From a bacterium (lineage in GTDB: Bacteria; Pseudomonadota; Gammaproteobacteria; Burkholderiales; Burkholderiaceae_C): a stretch of DNA of 9,283 bases. Of this stretch, positions 6,430 through 9,283 are shown in pieces. The DNA lies in assembly GCA_030824095.1 (NCBI GenBank), contig JAVBYK010000079.1, positions 1 through 9,283 of the forward strand. The letters run 5' to 3'. A model generated the notes under the pieces. The model made no database searches. It had not been told where the DNA came from and saw only the letters and a program-made list of their open reading frames with translations. Every line of letters starts with the position of its first letter. Within the stretch, counting starts at the first letter, position 1. A program made the position numbers and the translations under genes.

Positions 6430-6446
6430 GCTGACTCTTCGTCAGC
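6430..6446. terminator. hairpin between the convergent cco operon and fnr
   Basis: GCTGAC (6430-6435) and GTCAGC (6441-6446) form a perfect 6-bp stem with a 5-base loop, 5 bases after the stop of the last cco-operon gene. A second small stem, TCGGC (6454-6458) with GCCGA (6464-6468), follows and covers the fnr stop codon. Neither is followed by a T run on either strand. Termination is therefore plausible from position but weakly supported by sequence. Confidence 0.4.
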
Positions 6447-6457
6447 GCAGGGTTCGG

Positions 6458-7255
6458 CTAGGTGCCGACCTTGGTATTGACAATCTCACGCAATGCATCC
6501 GTGCCCAGGATGCGGACATGGCGCTGCTTGACTTCAATGATGCCGTCTTCCACAAATTTGGAGAATGTGCGGCTTACGGTTTCGAGTTTCAAGCCCAGAT
6601 AGCTGCCGATCTCCTCGCGTGTCATGCGCAGCACCAACTCGGACTGCGAAAAGCCACGGGCGTGCAAACGCTGCACCAAATTCAACAGGAAGGCGGCCAG
6701 GCGTTCTTCCGCGCGCATGCTGCCCAGTAGCAGCATCACGCCATTTTCCCGGACGATTTCGCGGCTCATGATCTTGTGCACATGGCGCTGCAGGGCATTG
6801 ACTTCGCGCGAGAGTTCTTCGATGCGGTCAAACGGCATGACGCAGACTTCTGCATCTTCCAGGGCTACTGCATCGCACGTGTGGTTGTCGTTGACGATAC
6901 CGTCCAGGCCAATGACTTCACCCGCCATCTGAAAGCCGGTAACCTGGTCACGCCCGTCCTCGGACGCCACACAGGTCTTGAAAAAACCGGTGCGGATGGC
7001 GTACAGGCTGGTGAACTTCTCGCCATTGCGAAACAGGGTGCTGCCACGCTTGATCTTGCGGCGACTCGCAACCACGTCTTCGATGCGGTCCAGTTCGGCT
7101 GGGGTTAGTCCCATTGGCATGCACAGTTCACGCAAGTTACAGTTCGAACAGGCTACTTTGATGGATTGCACCGCCAGAGGGACAACTTTGGTTCCCGCCT
7201 TTGCAGCGGCCTTGGCTTCGGGGCAGGAAAGATGTGCGGGTGGATGATCAAACAT
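6458..7255 (-). CDS. fnr: Fnr, oxygen-sensing [4Fe-4S] Crp/Fnr-family transcription regulator
   Basis: A 265-residue protein from ATG at 7255. The N-terminal cysteine cluster CSNCNLRELC supplies C36, C39 and C45. The fourth ligand is C138 (AEVCVMPF), which aligns with C122 of E. coli FNR at the same 93-residue spacing from the third. The cyclic-nucleotide-binding-like beta roll (GSTLFRNGE, SLYAIRTGFFK, QVTGFQMAGE) is followed by a dimer helix and a helix-turn-helix at about 214-234. Its ETVSR (E225, S228, R229) matches the E209/S212/R213 residues that read TTGAT. The protein should therefore sense oxygen by loss of its cluster and bind the two boxes in this window. An in-frame GTG at 7294 would give 278 residues and has a ribosome-like AAGGA 8 bases upstream. 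I prefer 7255 because related proteins begin only a few residues before LSCPEA. Confidence 0.95.
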   Translation of the reverse strand: MFDHPPAHLSCPEAKAAAKAGTKVVPLAVQSIKVACSNCNLRELCMPMGLTPAELDRIEDVVASRRKIKRGSTLFRNGEKFTSLYAIRTGFFKTCVASEDGRDQVTGFQMAGEVIGLDGIVNDNHTCDAVALEDAEVCVMPFDRIEELSREVNALQRHVHKIMSREIVRENGVMLLLGSMRAEERLAAFLLNLVQRLHARGFSQSELVLRMTREEIGSYLGLKLETVSRTFSKFVEDGIIEVKQRHVRILGTDALREIVNTKVGT

Positions 7256-7305
7256 AGAGTGCGCCAAAGATCGGTTGACCCCCAGTTTACCCACTTTCGC
7301 AGTCC

Positions 7306-7319
7306 TTGATGCAAATCAA
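7306..7319. promoter_or_regulatory. perfect FNR box in the fnr-hemN divergent promoter region
   Basis: TTGATGCAAATCAA is an exact TTGAT-N4-ATCAA palindrome in the 118-base gap between the two divergent genes. Its centre (7312.5) is 61.5 bases before the hemN ATG and 57.5 bases before the fnr ATG. A class II (-41.5) arrangement would put a hemN transcript start near 7354. The same geometry on the other side would give an fnr start near 7271, but a TAAACT -10-like hexamer sits at 7289-7284, closer to the box. The direction of control on the fnr side (activation or self-repression) is not settled by sequence. Confidence 0.9.
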
Positions 7320-7373
7320 GCGTGGCAAGTTGAAATTGCTGCAAAGTTGGGCCCGTTTTGCCTCGGAGTTTCC

Positions 7374-8768
7374 ATGAATGTAACTGCTGATTCTGTACCC
7401 GACGAGTTGTTGCGCCGATTTGATGTGTCCGGTCCACGGTACACATCATTTCCCACGGCCGACCGCTTTGTCGAGGCGTTTACAGCGGACGATTACAAAC
7501 AAGCGCTGACCCAGCGCCGGAGCGGACTGGCGACCAAGTCACTTCCGTTGTCGGTGTACGTGCACATCCCGTTTTGCGAGTCGCTGTGCTACTACTGCGC
7601 ATGCAACAAGATCATCACCAAGCACCACGACCGCGCTGCGCCGTACCTTCGCTATCTGGCCCGTGAAGTGGAGTTGCACGCCGAGAAGATAGGTGTCGGG
7701 CAGAGCATCAGCCAGTTGCATCTGGGTGGCGGTAGCCCCACTTTTTTGACTGATGCCGAGTTACGCGAACTGATGGCCATGTTGCGGCGCAGTTTCACGT
7801 TCTTACCGGCAGGTGAGTACTCCATTGAGATTGACCCGCGAACGGTCGACGCGGCGCGTCTGGATGTTCTGGCGGAGCTGGGCTTCAACCGCCTGAGCTT
7901 TGGCGTGCAGGACTTTGATCCCGCCGTGCAGAAGGCCGTCCACCGCGTGCAACCGGCTGAGCAGGTCTTTTCGCTGGTGGCGGCGGCCCGCGCGCGCGGC
8001 TTTGATTCCATCAATATTGATCTGATTTACGGCCTGCCAAGGCAGACGCCGGAGTCGTTCGCGCGCACGCTGGCGCAGGTCAAGCAGTTGCGTCCCGACC
8101 GGATTGCCTTGTATGGCTATGCACATTTGCCTGAGCGCTTCAAGCCCCAGCGGCGCATCGATGCGCCGGAGCTGCCCAGCGGCGCAGCCAAGGTTGCCAT
8201 GCTCTCGCAGTCCTTGTCGGCCTTTCTGTCGGCCGGCTATGTGTATGTGGGCATGGACCATTTTGCGTTGCCTGACAACGCGCTGGCCATTGCCAAGCGC
8301 CAAGGGCGTTTGCACCGCAATTTCCAGGGCTACAGCACACAACCCGATTGCGACATGATCGGCCTCGGGGTGTCCTCCATTGGCCGCATTGGTGCCACCT
8401 ATAGCCAGAACGCCAAGACCATGGAGGAGTACTGCGATCTGCTGGATCAGGGGCGCTTCCCGGTTGTGCGCGGACTGGCGCTGTCGCGCGACGATCTGGT
8501 GCGCCGGGCCGTCATCATGTCGCTGATGTGCCAGGGACAGGTATTGTTTGAATCGATTGATCTGGCCTATCTGGTTGAATGCCGCAGTTACTTTGCCAAG
8601 GAACTGGAAGAACTGCAGTCATTGGTGGATCTGGGTCTGGTGACCATAGATGCCACCGGCATCCAGGTCACAGCGAAGGGCTGGTTCTTTGTGCGTGCAG
8701 TGGCCATGGTGTTTGACCGCTACCTGCAGAGCGACCGCACACGGGCGCGGTTTTCCAAGATCATTTAG
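7374..8768 (+). CDS. hemN: HemN, oxygen-independent coproporphyrinogen III oxidase (radical SAM)
   Basis: A 464-residue cytoplasmic enzyme, close to the 457 of E. coli HemN. It decarboxylates coproporphyrinogen III to protoporphyrinogen IX without oxygen. HIPFCESLCYYCACNK carries the radical-SAM cysteines C68, C72 and C75, plus the extra C77 of true HemN. The N-terminal segment PRYTSFPTADRF is diagnostic of HemN rather than the heme chaperone HemW. GGGSPTFL (about 118-125) is the SAM-binding glycine motif, EIDPRT and FGVQDF follow in the barrel, and the HemN C-terminal domain is present. The ATG at 7374 is preceded by GGAG at 7365-7368. The reading frame is open further upstream to about 7275, but that would put the FNR box inside the gene and has no family support. 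It is divergent from fnr with a shared FNR box, which fits heme supply under low oxygen. Confidence 0.97.
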   Translation: MNVTADSVPDELLRRFDVSGPRYTSFPTADRFVEAFTADDYKQALTQRRSGLATKSLPLSVYVHIPFCESLCYYCACNKIITKHHDRAAPYLRYLAREVELHAEKIGVGQSISQLHLGGGSPTFLTDAELRELMAMLRRSFTFLPAGEYSIEIDPRTVDAARLDVLAELGFNRLSFGVQDFDPAVQKAVHRVQPAEQVFSLVAAARARGFDSINIDLIYGLPRQTPESFARTLAQVKQLRPDRIALYGYAHLPERFKPQRRIDAPELPSGAAKVAMLSQSLSAFLSAGYVYVGMDHFALPDNALAIAKRQGRLHRNFQGYSTQPDCDMIGLGVSSIGRIGATYSQNAKTMEEYCDLLDQGRFPVVRGLALSRDDLVRRAVIMSLMCQGQVLFESIDLAYLVECRSYFAKELEELQSLVDLGLVTIDATGIQVTAKGWFFVRAVAMVFDRYLQSDRTRARFSKII

Positions 8769-8777
8769 CATCAGCCG

Positions 8778-9283
8778 ATGCAATCTTCACTGGCGCTGAC
8801 AGCGCTGCTCATGGGGCTGGCGGGCGGCCCACACTGTGTTGCGATGTGTGGTGCGGCCTGCGCGGGTATTGCGCAGGCGGCTGGCCCGAATCGGAACTTT
8901 TCGCTCTGGGTTTTTCAATTGGGCCGCATTGCCGGCTATTCGGTGCTGGGTGCACTCGCGGCCGCATCGCTGCAGGGGTTGGGTTGGCTGACGATCCAGT
9001 CGGCCGCGCTGCGCCCGGTCTGGTCGCTGTTCCACGTTGCTGCACTGGTTTTGGGGTTGATGCTGCTGCTGCAGGCGCGCCAGCCGGTGTGGCTGGAAGA
9101 CACGGCGCGGCGCGTGTGGGCGCGCACGCGCGCCTTTGCGGCCAAGCGGGGCAGGGGGGCTCCCATCATCCTTGGTATGTTGTGGGCCTTGCTGCCCTGC
9201 GGTCTGCTGTATTCAGCCCTCATGGTGGCCGCACTGGCCGGAGGCCCGGCCGGCGGAGCGATGGTGATGGCCCTGTTTGCGGT
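8778..9283 (+). CDS. TauE/SafE (UreH/DsbD_2-like) family membrane protein, N-terminal part
   Basis: A gene beginning 9 bases after the hemN stop and running off the right edge (168 complete codons visible). The protein opens with a helix, then GLAGGPHCVAMCGAAC (about residues 13-28), followed by FQLGRIAGYSVLGALAA. A later helix carries LGMLWALLPCGLLYSALMVAALAG. The G-x-HC-x-x-MCG motif and the LPCGLLY motif are hallmarks of the UreH/DsbD_2-type transmembrane family, usually annotated as sulfite exporter TauE/SafE. Members are frequent near ccoS, fnr and hemN in other proteobacteria. A role in metal or thiol handling for cbb3 oxidase is inferred from context; sulfite export is a label from the wider family and is not supported here. 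No clear ribosome site precedes the ATG, so translation may be coupled to hemN. The start is moderately sure; the 3' end is not in the window. Confidence 0.85.
   Translation, partial: MQSSLALTALLMGLAGGPHCVAMCGAACAGIAQAAGPNRNFSLWVFQLGRIAGYSVLGALAAASLQGLGWLTIQSAALRPVWSLFHVAALVLGLMLLLQARQPVWLEDTARRVWARTRAFAAKRGRGAPIILGMLWALLPCGLLYSALMVAALAGGPAGGAMVMALFA

Noticed and set aside
6518..7108. Several plus-strand open frames opposite fnr
   Set aside because: The minus strand encodes a full Fnr with its cluster cysteines and DNA-recognition helix. The plus-strand frames overlap one another and show no family features.
7275..7373. Upstream extension of hemN to a TTG at 7275
   Set aside because: It would place the perfect FNR box inside the coding region and overlap the fnr 5' end. 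The family N-terminus and the GGAG site support the ATG at 7374.

Overview
The window is a high-G+C, tightly packed piece of a proteobacterial chromosome. It carries most of the genetic module for cbb3-type cytochrome c oxidase (the high-oxygen-affinity terminal oxidase, C-family heme-copper oxidase) together with its redox regulator and anaerobic heme synthesis. The order ccoI-ccoS-ccoNOQP-ccoG-ccoH-small membrane protein-(fnr reversed)-hemN, and the character of the proteins, suggest a betaproteobacterium of the order Burkholderiales, probably Comamonadaceae (Rhodoferax/Polaromonas-like). This assignment is by recognition, not by a search.

Layout: 1-1088 (+) holds the 3' part of the copper P-type ATPase gene ccoI, overlapping the small ccoS gene. 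1089-1188 is a promoter region with a 20-bp AT-rich inverted repeat and a near-perfect FNR/ANR box (TTGAC-N4-ATCAA). 1189-6424 (+) is one compact run: ccoN, ccoO, ccoQ, ccoP (the oxidase subunits), ccoG and a short ccoH (assembly factors), and an uncharacterised two-helix membrane protein with a cysteine-containing tail. 6425-6457 separates this run from the convergent fnr gene (6458-7255, -) and contains small hairpins. 7256-7373 is a divergent promoter region between fnr and hemN with a perfect FNR box (TTGAT-N4-ATCAA). hemN (7374-8768, +) is followed 9 bases later by a TauE/SafE (UreH/DsbD_2-like) membrane protein gene that runs off the right edge.

How it works together: as oxygen falls, the [4Fe-4S] regulator Fnr becomes active and probably binds the boxes upstream of ccoN and between fnr and hemN. 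It would thereby raise production of the oxidase, control itself, and supply heme through the oxygen-independent coproporphyrinogen III oxidase HemN. CcoI delivers copper for the CuB site, CcoG is an Fe-S/copper-handling assembly protein, and CcoS and CcoH help insert cofactors and stabilise the complex. The TauE/SafE-like protein may be another metal- or thiol-related accessory factor.

The module is mostly well known. The less ordinary points are the small Cys-tail membrane protein, the short CcoH, the TTG start of ccoG, a codon-use contrast inside ccoN, and the uncharacterised palindrome ahead of the ccoN promoter. No mobile element, CRISPR array, tRNA or rRNA was seen, and there is no gene-free stretch longer than about 120 bases.
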